A DNA stretch of 64,000 bases from DIGJ01 sp041821315 (GTDB lineage Bacteria > Bacillota > Clostridia > Lachnospirales > Lachnospiraceae). The DNA lies in assembly GCA_041821315.1 (NCBI GenBank), contig JBGUEO010000014.1, forward strand, positions 39,826 through 103,825, written 5' to 3'. Every line of letters begins with the position of its first letter. Position 1 is the stretch's first letter. The notes under the pieces are model-generated. The model was not told where the DNA came from. It was given only the letters and a program-made list of their open reading frames with translations, and did no database searches. Of the stretch, positions 43,117 to 52,132 are shown piece by piece. Made by a program: the position numbers and the translations under genes.

Positions 43117-43698
43117 ATGTTGAATAGAATTTCAAAAAAAATAGCTGGTTGGTGTTATGCTGGAACACGCCGTGGTGATGTTGAAATTACTGCCTATGGC
43201 ATAGAACTTCTCCTAGATACCTTAACCAAGCTACTGGCACTTATTATTATCGCTATTTTCATAGGATGTTTGCAAGAAATGCTTATTGTTCTTATCGTCT
43301 TTTCTTCTTTAAGATTTTTTGCAGGCGGTTTTCACATGCATACCGGGCTGGGTTGCTTTCTGTCTATGGCATTTATATTTGGATTATCGTTCTTGGTAGA
43401 TAAGCTTGCCTTTTTCTACAATATTTTGATTCCAAAAAATGTCTTAGCTTTGGTGCTTCTTGTGTTAATTGGTTTGGTTTTTTTATACGCTCCATCTGCA
43501 ACACAAAATAACCCAATTACCGACAAGCGTATTCTTCGAAGAAAAAGATTAGGTTCCGTTGTTTTATCCATTTTACTTGCTTTTGTTATTTGGTATCTAC
43601 CAGATAACATGAAATTATGGGCTTTTGTACCATTCATATGTGAGGTAGTAACGATATTGCCTATCGTTAATAATAAAACTACACGAGAGGAGGGTTGA
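43117..43698 (+). CDS. agrB: AgrB-type pheromone-processing membrane peptidase
   Basis: A 193-residue membrane protein of the AgrB family. The catalytic pair sits in FFAGGFHMHTGLGCFLSMAF: His of GGFH and Cys seven residues later, the exact spacing of AgrB's His77/Cys84. NNPITDKRILRRKRL is the family's cytoplasmic loop. It cleaves the C-terminal tail of AgrD and helps form the thiolactone or lactone ring. It is two bases upstream of agrD. Confidence 0.93.
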   Translation: MLNRISKKIAGWCYAGTRRGDVEITAYGIELLLDTLTKLLALIIIAIFIGCLQEMLIVLIVFSSLRFFAGGFHMHTGLGCFLSMAFIFGLSFLVDKLAFFYNILIPKNVLALVLLVLIGLVFLYAPSATQNNPITDKRILRRKRLGSVVLSILLAFVIWYLPDNMKLWAFVPFICEVVTILPIVNNKTTREEG

Positions 43699-43700
43699 GG

Positions 43701-43868
43701 ATGGAAGCGAATATAATCAAATCAAGATTAGCTAAAGGGGTTGAAAAATTAGCTACATATGCTGCCGTAGAAACGGTTGGTAAAAGTTTTCCCGTTATGA
43801 TGCACGAAGTAGAATTACCAGAAGATTTAAGAACTAAAATTGAAAATCTTCAAAAAAACGCTTTATAA
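43701..43868 (+). CDS. agrD: AgrD-like autoinducer precursor
   Basis: A 55-residue peptide beginning two bases after agrB, behind GGAGGGTTGAGG. The N-terminal half is amphipathic (SRLAKGVEKLATYAAVE). The middle holds the only plausible ring nucleophile, Ser in GKSFPVMM, because there is no Cys. The tail HEVELPEDLRTKIE is acidic, like the AgrB recognition tail. A serine-based lactone is therefore predicted; lactone-type pheromones are known in a few agr systems. A terminator follows. Confidence 0.78.
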   Translation: MEANIIKSRLAKGVEKLATYAAVETVGKSFPVMMHEVELPEDLRTKIENLQKNAL

Positions 43869-43895
43869 AATCTTTGAGGGAAGTATTTTATATAA

Positions 43896-43929
43896 TAGTA
43901 AGACAATCCCCCATTACATTGTCTTACTA
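43896..43929 (+). terminator. agrBD terminator
   Basis: TAGTAAGACAAT pairs perfectly with ATTGTCTTACTA around a 10-nt loop. A second perfect 9-bp hairpin (GAAACGCAA/TTGCGTTTC) follows at 43946-43969. Confidence 0.65.
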
Positions 43930-44008
43930 TCATGCGACAAATCACGAAACGCAAGTTTAATTGCGTTTCAAATGATCCATCTAGTGTAAATATTTGTTGA
44001 TTATTGTC

Positions 44009-44055
44009 AATAAGAAAGAGGACGACCAATCGTTTTGGCCATCCTCTTTCTTATT
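44009..44055 (-). terminator. Terminator of the selenium-molybdenum hydroxylase operon
   Basis: A 14-bp perfect stem, AATAAGAAAGAGGA with TCCTCTTTCTTATT, lies 28 bases past the xdh stop codon. Confidence 0.75.
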
Positions 44056-44082
44056 GGTATATTCTAACATTACAAAAAAAAT

Positions 44083-46635
44083 TTATTTAGCGTATGGCGT
44101 ATTGGCCAATGGAAGACTTCTTCTTAATTCTCCATCATACTTATAATAAGCTCCCTGAACCGCTGGTGCAGTAGGAATTGATGTAATCTCTCCAATACCA
44201 ATTGCCCCACATGCTACTTCAATTCCAGGTTTTTCAATAACAATGCTTTCTACATCTGGTACTTTATTAGAGCGAAACAGACCCAATGTTCCATATTTAG
44301 CTGTTGGAACGCCTTTTTGCAATGGATACTTTTCTGTAAGTGCATATCCAAGAGACATAACGACGCCTCCTTCAATCTGCCCTTCCACACTGATAGGGTT
44401 AACTGCTTTTCCTACATCATGTGCGGCTACAATTTTTTGAACCGTACCATCTTCATTTAACACACATACCTGCGTTGCATAGCCATATGCTACATGCGAT
44501 ACTGGATTTTCCAAATCTGCACCCATTTTATCCGTTTTCGCTAAATATTCACCATAAAACTCTGTCTCATCGTCTAACTCGTCAAGACTCTTTTCCTCTA
44601 AGGCTTTTCTAAGTTCCAGCGCAGCTCTTCTTCCTGCTTCACCAGTCACTAAGGTCTGTCTGGATCCAGATGTTGTCCCTGAGTCTGGTGCAATCTTTGT
44701 ATCTGATGCATGGTAGACTATTCGATCTGCTGTAATACCAGCTATTTCACAGATAATTTGTACCAATACAGTTCCTACTCCCTGTCCAATACAAGAAGCA
44801 CCGGAATGAATATGCACCTTTCCATCTCTTATAATTAAACGTACGCGTCCGGTGTCTGGAATACCAACGCCTACTCCTGCATTTTTCATTGCACACGCAA
44901 TTCCAACATACTTATTTTGTTCATATACCTCTTTCACTGCCTCTAAGGTTTCAACCAATCCTGTAGATGCATCTGCAATCTGCGCATTTGGTAACACCTG
45001 TCCTGGGCGAATCGCATTTCGATAGCGAATTTCCCATGCGGAAATGCCAACCATTTCTGCTAACAAGTTAATATTTGATTCTGTTGCAAAACAAGTCTGC
45101 GTCACACCAAACCCTCGGAAGGCTCCGGCAGGTGGATTATTGGTGTAAACTGCTTTCCCATCAATGTCAATATTTTGATAATTATATGGACCGGCTGCAT
45201 GTGTACACGCTCTCTGCAACACTGGGCCACCAAGCGATGCATATGCACCTGTATCCGAAACAACGACCGCTTTCATTGCGGTTAGATATCCGTTCTCATC
45301 ACAAGCCGTTGTAAATGTCATCACCATAGGATGCCTTTTGGGGTGAACAAGCAAGCTTTCTGCTCTTGTTAATTTTACTTTTACAATTCGCTTGGTTAAA
45401 TATGCAACCAATGCTGCTAAATGCTGCACTGTAACATCTTCTTTTCCACCAAACCCACCACCAACTAATTTATTTTCTACAATCACCTTTTCAACCGGTA
45501 ATCCAAGTAGGATAGCCGTCTCGTGGCGAGTATCATAGGTCCCCTGATCGGACGAATATACATAAACGCCCTCATCAAACGGCATAGCAACGGAACATTC
45601 TGGCTCTAAAAATGCATGTTCTGTCCAAGGTGTTTGATAGGTTTGTGTTACCTTATATTTTGAATTTGCAATTACTTCCTCCGCATTTCCTTTTACCAGT
45701 CGCTCATGTGCCAGGAGATTTCCTTCTTTATGAACCAAAGGTGCTCCCTCTTTTAATGCTTCAAACGGATCCGTTACCGGTTCGAGTTCTTCGTATTCTA
45801 CCTCAACTAGTTGTTTGGCCTTCTCTAGAATTTCTGGTGTCTCTGCCGCAATAATACAAATATTATCACCAAGAAAATGTGTCGTCCCTCCAACTGCAAT
45901 CATCGTATCCCAATCTTGTTTTAAATGTCCTACTTTATTTTTTCCTGGAATATCATCGGCAGTAAATACGCCAATAACACCGTCTAATTCCTTTGCTTTG
46001 TGGATATGAATTGCCCTTACAATGGCTCTTGGATACTTTGAGCGGACACTGCTTGCATAAATCATACCTTCCATTTCAATGTCATCCACATATTCGCCCG
46101 TGCCAAGTACCTTCCCACTAACATCAATACGATGCATATGCGACCCAACTTTTACATTGTTACTTTCTTTTTCCACTACAATGTTTTCACGAATCATTTT
46201 TGCCGCTAATAAAATACCATCTATAATTTTTTTATATCCAGTACATCTACAAATATTATTACGAATCGCAAATGCTACTTCTGGTCTAGATGGATTTTTA
46301 TTTGTATCAATTAAGCTTTTTCCGCATATTACCATACCCGGAATGCAAAAACCACATTGAACCGCCCCTACTTCAGCAAATGCATATACAAATACTTCTT
46401 TTTCACGTTCCGACAATCCTTCTACCGTGAGTATTTCTTTTCCTTCAAATTTGGATGCCATTTGAACACAAGCTTTGGTAGGCTTTCCATCCACTAAAAC
46501 AGTACAAGTGCCACAAGCACCTTCACTACACCCGTCCTTGACCGATTTCAGTTTTAGGTCATCTCTTAACAAGCGCATTAATTTTTTGTCTTGTTGCACT
46601 TCAAATAAAGCACCATTTACTTTAAGTGTAAACAT
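44083..46635 (-). CDS. Selenium-dependent xanthine dehydrogenase-like molybdenum hydroxylase
   Basis: An 850-residue fused enzyme. The N-terminal [2Fe-2S] domains bind clusters through KDGCSEGACGTCTVLVDG and QCGFCIPGM...NNICRCTGYK. The molybdopterin domains follow, with KLVGGGFGGKEDVTVQHLAA, GAFRGFGVTQ and SGSRQTLVTGEAG. There is no FAD domain, which is typical of the Se-dependent group in which labile selenium replaces the Mo-bound sulfur. The operon partners YqeB, YqeC, YedF and MocA support this. The true start is the ATG at 46635 behind AAAAGGAGATG. The substrate is probably a purine, but this is not certain. Confidence 0.9.
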   Translation of the reverse strand: MFTLKVNGALFEVQQDKKLMRLLRDDLKLKSVKDGCSEGACGTCTVLVDGKPTKACVQMASKFEGKEILTVEGLSEREKEVFVYAFAEVGAVQCGFCIPGMVICGKSLIDTNKNPSRPEVAFAIRNNICRCTGYKKIIDGILLAAKMIRENIVVEKESNNVKVGSHMHRIDVSGKVLGTGEYVDDIEMEGMIYASSVRSKYPRAIVRAIHIHKAKELDGVIGVFTADDIPGKNKVGHLKQDWDTMIAVGGTTHFLGDNICIIAAETPEILEKAKQLVEVEYEELEPVTDPFEALKEGAPLVHKEGNLLAHERLVKGNAEEVIANSKYKVTQTYQTPWTEHAFLEPECSVAMPFDEGVYVYSSDQGTYDTRHETAILLGLPVEKVIVENKLVGGGFGGKEDVTVQHLAALVAYLTKRIVKVKLTRAESLLVHPKRHPMVMTFTTACDENGYLTAMKAVVVSDTGAYASLGGPVLQRACTHAAGPYNYQNIDIDGKAVYTNNPPAGAFRGFGVTQTCFATESNINLLAEMVGISAWEIRYRNAIRPGQVLPNAQIADASTGLVETLEAVKEVYEQNKYVGIACAMKNAGVGVGIPDTGRVRLIIRDGKVHIHSGASCIGQGVGTVLVQIICEIAGITADRIVYHASDTKIAPDSGTTSGSRQTLVTGEAGRRAALELRKALEEKSLDELDDETEFYGEYLAKTDKMGADLENPVSHVAYGYATQVCVLNEDGTVQKIVAAHDVGKAVNPISVEGQIEGGVVMSLGYALTEKYPLQKGVPTAKYGTLGLFRSNKVPDVESIVIEKPGIEVACGAIGIGEITSIPTAPAVQGAYYKYDGELRRSLPLANTPYAK

Positions 46636-46745
46636 AGTAACATCTCCTTTTTGCATCATCCACTTAATAACGCGGTATAATCGACTCTTATAAAAATAGA
46701 TTACCATAGAAAACAAAAAACTTCAACAAGAATTGCCAAAATTTT

Positions 46746-47339
46746 TTATGTATAAAAAATATTTTTGTTATTTTTTCTAGTATCTATGTCAATCAATTCT
46801 TCTGGATTATAAACCTGCAAAAGAAACACGTCTTCCATATTCTTTTTTACTATACTTTTTCCACCAATATCTCCCACAAGCTCATTCAGCTTTTCAAAAT
46901 ATTTTTTTGCAAACACACACGGATTTCCCAATTGATTCCCATCGGTCACACATACAATCGATTTTTCTTCTGTTTTCCATGCCTCTATCACCGCTTCCAT
47001 AGTCTGCGTCTTTATATGGGGTTGGTCACAGACGCTAAACATAACTGCGTCTAAAGAAGGCTCTAACATTAGAGCCTCCTTTAAACCTAATTGGATGGAT
47101 CTTGATATTCCCATCTCCGGATGTACATTTATTATCACCCTAAATCCATCTTTTTTTGCTTTTTTTGCTATTTCATCATACTGTGTCACCATAATCTTAG
47201 GTTCGATTGAAAGCGTCCTGACCGCATCTAAAATATGAAGATACATCTGCTTTCCTTCAATCGTATCAAGCAATTTGATTCCCTCATATCGGATACTATT
47301 CCCCGCAGCCAGCAAAATTAACCCTATTTTCTTTTCCAT
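46746..47339 (-). CDS. mocA: MocA/YgfJ-type molybdenum cofactor nucleotidyltransferase
   Basis: A 197-residue MobA-like nucleotidyltransferase with the signature LILLAAGNSIRYEGIKLLDT (residues ~7-26) and a metal-binding region VMFSVCDQPHIKTQ. Members attach CMP to molybdopterin to make the dinucleotide cofactor used by hydroxylases of the xanthine dehydrogenase family. It is directly upstream of xdh. Confidence 0.87.
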   Translation of the reverse strand: MEKKIGLILLAAGNSIRYEGIKLLDTIEGKQMYLHILDAVRTLSIEPKIMVTQYDEIAKKAKKDGFRVIINVHPEMGISRSIQLGLKEALMLEPSLDAVMFSVCDQPHIKTQTMEAVIEAWKTEEKSIVCVTDGNQLGNPCVFAKKYFEKLNELVGDIGGKSIVKKNMEDVFLLQVYNPEELIDIDTRKNNKNIFYT

Positions 47340-47368
47340 TCGCTTTTCCTATTATAAATTTCTTTTTA

Positions 47369-47971
47369 TTAAAAAGAAATGACTTTGCCCGCTTCCTGCA
47401 TTTTGCTAGCAATATCAAACATATTGCTAACGGTTCCTATTTTAAGTTCATCGGCGATTCCAAAATAGTTAAGGCAAGTACCGCAAACCATAATTTCAAT
47501 TCCTTTTTCCTTTAATGCATTCAAATGCTCAACCGCTTGTGGGTCTTCGACTGCTAGTTTTACTCCACCATTCATCATTAATATATGTGTCGGCAATTCA
47601 CTTGATTCCGTTAATGTATATAAGAACATTCTCATTAAGTTTTGCCCCAATTCTTCACTTCCCTCACCAATGAAATTCTTTCCCAAAAACACAACATAAT
47701 CCGAAGCGTTTTTTTTATTTTCTACCTGAATCTGCTCTAAGATAACATTACATTCTTCACATGATTTTGAAAATGCCACCTGAAACAGATCTCCTTCTTC
47801 TTTTACATCAACCATAAATCCGAGGCTTTGTGCTAATTTTTTTAAATTTTCAACCGCTATTTTATTATCAACGGTAGTAATAATAGACTCTTCCCCCTTA
47901 TCCATTTCTTTTTTTGTCATAACAACTGGCATAGGACAAGCCTTACCTACAGCATCAATTATTTTACTCAT
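47369..47971 (-). CDS. yedF: Selenium-metabolism sulfurtransferase-like protein YedF
   Basis: A 200-residue two-domain protein. The N-terminal SirA/TusA-like domain has the CPxP motif (AVGKACPMPVVMTKKEM). The C-terminal DsrE-like domain has YVVFLGKNFIGEG, ILMMNGGVKLAVEDP and VCGTCLNYFGI. It is thought to deliver selenium in Se-dependent hydroxylase maturation. I start at the ATG after AAAGGAAAAAA. Confidence 0.88.
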   Translation of the reverse strand: MSKIIDAVGKACPMPVVMTKKEMDKGEESIITTVDNKIAVENLKKLAQSLGFMVDVKEEGDLFQVAFSKSCEECNVILEQIQVENKKNASDYVVFLGKNFIGEGSEELGQNLMRMFLYTLTESSELPTHILMMNGGVKLAVEDPQAVEHLNALKEKGIEIMVCGTCLNYFGIADELKIGTVSNMFDIASKMQEAGKVISF

Positions 47972-47997
47972 TTTTTTCCTTTCCGCCCTTTGGGCAT

Positions 47998-48792
47998 TCA
48001 CATTTTTGATTTATGTTCGTAACAACAAACAGCCTCTAATACTGCGCCGCCAATTGCTCTTGCCTTATCGGATACGGTGTAACAATGTTCACGTTCACAC
48101 CTTGCATCAATATCGCCAGTCTTCATCCCCTTTACTACATGAACCCCTGGTTGCAGCATCCCTCGAACAATTCCTTCCATTTGTGCATAGACGGGTTCTG
48201 ATCCAGAAAATGCAACAACCTGATCTTTTTTTACAAGTTCACCAATCTTTGCAATTGGCTCAAAATTCCCCTCTGCTGTTGCCCGAATAATTCGTTCTGT
48301 CGTATACCCACCAATGTTTCCTGGCACACCCGTATTGGGAATTGCAGATCCTTCCCAAAGAACCGTTCCTAAATAATGTCCTCGCTTTGTCTCAATCACA
48401 GCATGACAATCTTTTTTTGCTTCAAATCCAGGTCCCACGCCTATGACAAATGGTGCTTCTGTAATTTTTGTCCCTATATTAACTTTTGCAATAATTGCAT
48501 CTACTATAACCTCTGGATGATATACTTCAGAAATTCCTGCTGTTTCATCCACAACAACAGGAACAATTCCTCTTTTTTGCAGTGCTTCAATCTGCATTTC
48601 ATCTTCAATCAAAACCGCTCTTCGATCTTCCACCAGTGCTTCTTTTTCATAAACCGCCCTGGAAAAAGCTACATATCTTCGAACAGTAGTCGGAACACTT
48701 GTTTCTGTCATTAGGACGTCATATCCTGCCCGAACCAGTCGTATTCCAATTCCTGTTGCTAGATCTCCAGCTCCTTTTATTAGTATTTTCAT
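47998..48792 (-). CDS. yqeB: Selenium-dependent molybdenum hydroxylase system protein YqeB
   Basis: A 264-residue EF2563/YqeB-family protein: MKILIKGAGDLATGIGIRLV with a Rossmann-like glycine motif, VYEKEALVEDRRAVLI, VDAIIAKVNIGTKI, APFVIGVGPGF and TGDIDARCEREHCYTVSDKA. It is essential to the labile-selenium hydroxylase trait; its chemistry is not established. The ATG follows AAGGAGGATACC. The neighbours are yqeC and yedF. Confidence 0.88.
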   Translation of the reverse strand: MKILIKGAGDLATGIGIRLVRAGYDVLMTETSVPTTVRRYVAFSRAVYEKEALVEDRRAVLIEDEMQIEALQKRGIVPVVVDETAGISEVYHPEVIVDAIIAKVNIGTKITEAPFVIGVGPGFEAKKDCHAVIETKRGHYLGTVLWEGSAIPNTGVPGNIGGYTTERIIRATAEGNFEPIAKIGELVKKDQVVAFSGSEPVYAQMEGIVRGMLQPGVHVVKGMKTGDIDARCEREHCYTVSDKARAIGGAVLEAVCCYEHKSKM

Positions 48793-48802
48793 GGTATCCT
48801 CC

Positions 48803-49558
48803 TTATTGGTACGAAGTAATATATACATCCTCATTTCTTTGTTCCATCAATTTATTTCGTATATTTAAGGCATATTTCATAGTTTCCTCTGTATCTACCT
48901 TATTCAAAATAACTTTAAACTGCATACTCGAATTTACTTGTTTTCTTGAGCCTTGACTACTCATTATTATTTTTACAAAATCATCCTCTTCCAAAATATC
49001 ATCTCCTGTTTTTGAAAGAAATCTTGCAACCATTTCTCCACGAAAACAAACCTCTCCTATTTGTTTATGAAGTGCATCCATGCCAAGAAGCGCAAGAACA
49101 CAGGTTGTCCCTGGAAACAAGACCGGTTCCCTATCATTTGGTATTTTAAATGGAAGTCGCTTCGAACCATCTGCTTCTACTAAAATAGGAATCTTACATT
49201 TAAGCAATTCTTGCTTAAACTCCTCACTCACACTTGTTATTTTCCCATGATCACAAGGCGCACCAACCCATACAATTCCATGCTCTTTTAATTTATATTG
49301 AATATAGGATACATCTTCACTCGTTGTAAAAAACCATCGGTCTTCGGGATAAAACATATGTGTTGTAGTTGTAACAATAGCAAGTCTTTTCCTTTCCCGA
49401 TAATCATCTGCAAGCGCTTCTAATGTTGTTGTCTTTCCTCCAGCTCCAACAATAGATATCCGTGGCACTTCTTTACTTGCCAAATCAAGGGCATCTAATG
49501 GTCGCTCTGTTACAAACGCATATTCAAACGGCTTAATAACTTTCATGACTCTACTCAT
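48803..49558 (-). CDS. yqeC: Selenium cofactor biosynthesis protein YqeC
   Basis: A 251-residue YqeC-family protein with a P-loop-like ISIVGAGGKTTTLEALADDY (residues ~33-52), TTTTHMFYP, ILVEADGSKRLPFK, and VILNKVDTEETM in the GTPase NKxD position. It is proposed to act in making the selenium-containing molybdenum cofactor. The start is the ATG four bases after the lysR stop codon; an ATG four codons later is possible. Confidence 0.85.
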   Translation of the reverse strand: MSRVMKVIKPFEYAFVTERPLDALDLASKEVPRISIVGAGGKTTTLEALADDYRERKRLAIVTTTTHMFYPEDRWFFTTSEDVSYIQYKLKEHGIVWVGAPCDHGKITSVSEEFKQELLKCKIPILVEADGSKRLPFKIPNDREPVLFPGTTCVLALLGMDALHKQIGEVCFRGEMVARFLSKTGDDILEEDDFVKIIMSSQGSRKQVNSSMQFKVILNKVDTEETMKYALNIRNKLMEQRNEDVYITSYQ

Positions 49559-49562
49559 ACCT

Positions 49563-50465
49563 CTACTTTTTCTCTTGATAAAAGTTTGTACAAAATTCAA
49601 CAAATCCTCGTTCCACTCGGCTTAACTTTTTGCGCTTGTCAAATACGATATAAAGGTTTCTAGCAATCATATCTTCAGGCTCATATATAATTACTTTTCC
49701 CTCTCTTTCATAATCCAACGCAGACTTTTTGGAAATAATAGAAATTCCCATTCCGTTACTCACCGAACGCTTAATAATCTCTTGATCATTCATATGTCCT
49801 ACCACATTAAGCTTTCTTATATCAATGTTCCTAGTTTCCAAAAACTTATCGGAACCCTTTTTTGTTCCAGAACCATTTTCTCTCAAAATAATTGGTTCCT
49901 TCATAAGTTCTTCGAATGAACAATTTTGTGCTTTCATTTTCTGATATTTTTCTGTGTTTGGCGTAATGACAACCAAACTGTCTTGATAAAACGGTATATA
50001 ATAAAGTCTTGCATCTTCTTTTTTCATTCCAACAAATCCAATGTCAATTTTATGTTTTAAAATCTCCTCAATCACATATCCACTATCACCCTGGTTAATA
50101 GAAAACATCGTATTACTATATGTCCTTTGAAATTCAGGTATTACCTCTGGTAAAATATGCTGAGAAGGAATGGTCGACCCCGCAAGAAGTATACGCTCCC
50201 CAACCGGTCTCTCTTGATAAAACTCCTGCAAAATATCTTCTTTAATTTCAAGCATATTCTTTGCATATTCATAGAGTCGCTCTCCAGCTTTTGTGGTTTT
50301 AACCGTTTTTGTTGTCCGCTCTAACAATTTCGTATTTAGTTCTTTTTCTAGCGTAACAATATGTACACTAATCGTAGGTTGTGTTAAATAAAGTGCATGT
50401 GCCGCTTTTGAAAAACTTTCTAATTCAACCACTTTAACAAATCCTTCGAGCTGTTTTAATTCCAT
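49563..50465 (-). CDS. LysR-family regulator of selenium metabolism
   Basis: A 300-residue LysR regulator with the helix-turn-helix LKQLEGFVKVVELESFSKAA then LTQPTISVHIVTLEKEL, and a ligand domain containing ILLAGSTIPSQHILPEVIPE. It heads the yqeC-yqeB-yedF-mocA-xdh operon and is divergent from selD, the classic position for a regulator of both. It matches the selenium-associated LysR group. Confidence 0.88.
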   Translation of the reverse strand: MELKQLEGFVKVVELESFSKAAHALYLTQPTISVHIVTLEKELNTKLLERTTKTVKTTKAGERLYEYAKNMLEIKEDILQEFYQERPVGERILLAGSTIPSQHILPEVIPEFQRTYSNTMFSINQGDSGYVIEEILKHKIDIGFVGMKKEDARLYYIPFYQDSLVVITPNTEKYQKMKAQNCSFEELMKEPIILRENGSGTKKGSDKFLETRNIDIRKLNVVGHMNDQEIIKRSVSNGMGISIISKKSALDYEREGKVIIYEPEDMIARNLYIVFDKRKKLSRVERGFVEFCTNFYQEKK

Positions 50466-50619
50466 TCATATCACTTCCTTTTGATTTTTCATTACCTCGA
50501 TTATATCACAACTTATAAAAATTTTCTATAAATATTCCCTCTCTACCTTGTATTCAATATTTCCCTCTTTTTGTTTTTGTGTTATGATGTTTTATATGAA
50601 ACGAAAGGATGTAATATAT

Positions 50620-51660
50620 ATGGAAAAAAGCAATGTCGCATTAACTAGTCTTGTTAAAACCTCTGGGTGCGCCGCAAAACTGGGACCAGGTCTCTTACAC
50701 AGTGTATTGGACAAACTTCCAAAATTTGAAAATCCAAATTTATTAGTTGGATTTGATACAAGTGATGATGCTTGTGTTTATAAAATTAATGATTCAACGG
50801 TAGCAATTCAAACGGTTGATTTCTTTCCACCAATGGTGGATGACCCCTTTATCTTTGGACAAATTGCTGCTGCAAATGCTTTAAGTGATATTTATGCCAT
50901 GGGTGGATCTCCTGCAACTGCAATGAACCTTATGTGTTTTCCTTCTTGTCTTGATATTGAAATTATGCAATATATCTTAGAAGGCGGATATTCTAAAGTA
51001 AAGGAAGCTGGTGCTGTAATTGCCGGCGGACATACCATTGCGGATCCAACACCTAAGTATGGTTTATGTGTTACTGGATTTGCACATCCAAATGATATTC
51101 TAACCAATAGTAATGCAAAAGTAGGAGATGTCCTTGTTCTTACAAAACCAATTGGAATGGGCATTATGAATACCGCTGCAAAGGCACAAATGATTAGTGC
51201 TACACAGATTAAACAAATTACTAGTATTATGGCAACACTTAATAAATATGCAAAAGAAGCATTCGAAGGTCTTACCATACATTCTTGTACGGATGTTACT
51301 GGTTTTAGTCTAATCGGTCATAGTTTTGAAATGGCAGATGGCAGTAAAACTTCCATTGAACTCTACACCAGTGAAGTTCCAAAAATAGAAGCAGCTTTAG
51401 AATTTGCTTCTATGGGCATTATTCCTGAAGGAATGTATAATAACTTAGACTATTTACAGAACAAATTTATTTGTAAAAAAGAAGTGCCACAAAACATGAA
51501 GGATTTACTTTTAGATCCACAAACATCTGGTGGCCTTTTAGTATCACTTCCAGAAAAAGATGCAAAGGAGTTCTTAAAACGAATGGAACAATATACACCG
51601 TGGACTCGCATTATCGGACAAGTAGTAGAGACAAAGGAAGCGCCGATTCTCCTGTACTAA
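50620..51660 (+). CDS. selD: Selenide, water dikinase
   Basis: A 346-residue SelD that makes selenophosphate from selenide and ATP. The active-site Cys and Lys are in KTSGCAAKLGPG (Cys17 and Lys20 equivalents; the second Cys of the E. coli GCGCK motif is Ala). Further marks are VGFDTSDDACVY, VDFFPPMVDDPF, ANALSDIYAMGG, AGGHTIADPTPKYG and DPQTSGGLLVSL. I choose the ATG at 50620 behind AAAGGATG. No selenoprotein or tRNA-Sec gene is in the window, so the selenophosphate may serve the hydroxylase cofactor. Confidence 0.94.
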   Translation: MEKSNVALTSLVKTSGCAAKLGPGLLHSVLDKLPKFENPNLLVGFDTSDDACVYKINDSTVAIQTVDFFPPMVDDPFIFGQIAAANALSDIYAMGGSPATAMNLMCFPSCLDIEIMQYILEGGYSKVKEAGAVIAGGHTIADPTPKYGLCVTGFAHPNDILTNSNAKVGDVLVLTKPIGMGIMNTAAKAQMISATQIKQITSIMATLNKYAKEAFEGLTIHSCTDVTGFSLIGHSFEMADGSKTSIELYTSEVPKIEAALEFASMGIIPEGMYNNLDYLQNKFICKKEVPQNMKDLLLDPQTSGGLLVSLPEKDAKEFLKRMEQYTPWTRIIGQVVETKEAPILLY

Positions 51661-51775
51661 ATTCTGATTTAACCGGTTAATGGACGCGAATGGATTTGAA
51701 GGACGAACACAAAAACAGAGGTAGTTATTAATATTCTCGAATAGAAAAATACCGAGCTGTTTTTGCTGACGTTTG
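51661..51775. repeat. Dispersed intergenic repeat, copy 1
   Basis: ATTCTGATTTAACCGGTTAA followed by TGGACGCG, ACAAAAACAGAGGT and AATAGAAAAATA matches 63808-63900 (ATTCTGGTTTAGCTGGTCAA, GGACGCG, GCAAAAACAGGGGT, ACAGAAAAATA). There is no ORF. From here to 51982 I see nothing else I can support. Confidence 0.65.
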
Positions 51776-51982
51776 AAAATTTTGCACTGTCTGTTTTAAA
51801 GACTAACCACAGAATGTGCTGCTTGCTTTGTCCTTGAAAGAAGTGACCAATTCACTCGATAAAATTTACAATTATGATCAAATGAAATAGCGGGGCAGTG
51901 TCAAAGCAGAGGACTTCATAGTAATGTTTAAACATCAACAAAAAAGATGCACAATAACTTACGGTTGAATCAAAATGGGAAC

Positions 51983-52108
51983 GGATGCTAGAAAATTATT
52001 TGAGCATATGTAATAAAGACTCAGTCTGAAATTGGCTCCCCTAAGAGTCAATTCCAGATATGTTTGAGGCTTTACGAAATGTTCATGCGCTTGATTTTCT
52101 AGCATCTG
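51983..52108. other. Large structured hairpin in the selD-GH18 gap
   Basis: The outer stem AGATGCTAGAAAAT-type (51983-51996 with 52094-52107) encloses an inner stem TCTGAAATTGGCTC with GAGTCAATTCCAGA (52025-52038, 52045-52058). On the minus strand it contains ATCAAGCGCATGAACA, identical to 63912-63927 in the other repeat copy. It is either a second half of the dispersed repeat or a small structured RNA. Confidence 0.5.
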
Positions 52109-52132
52109 TTTTTGTGTCCATCTTTCACTTCT

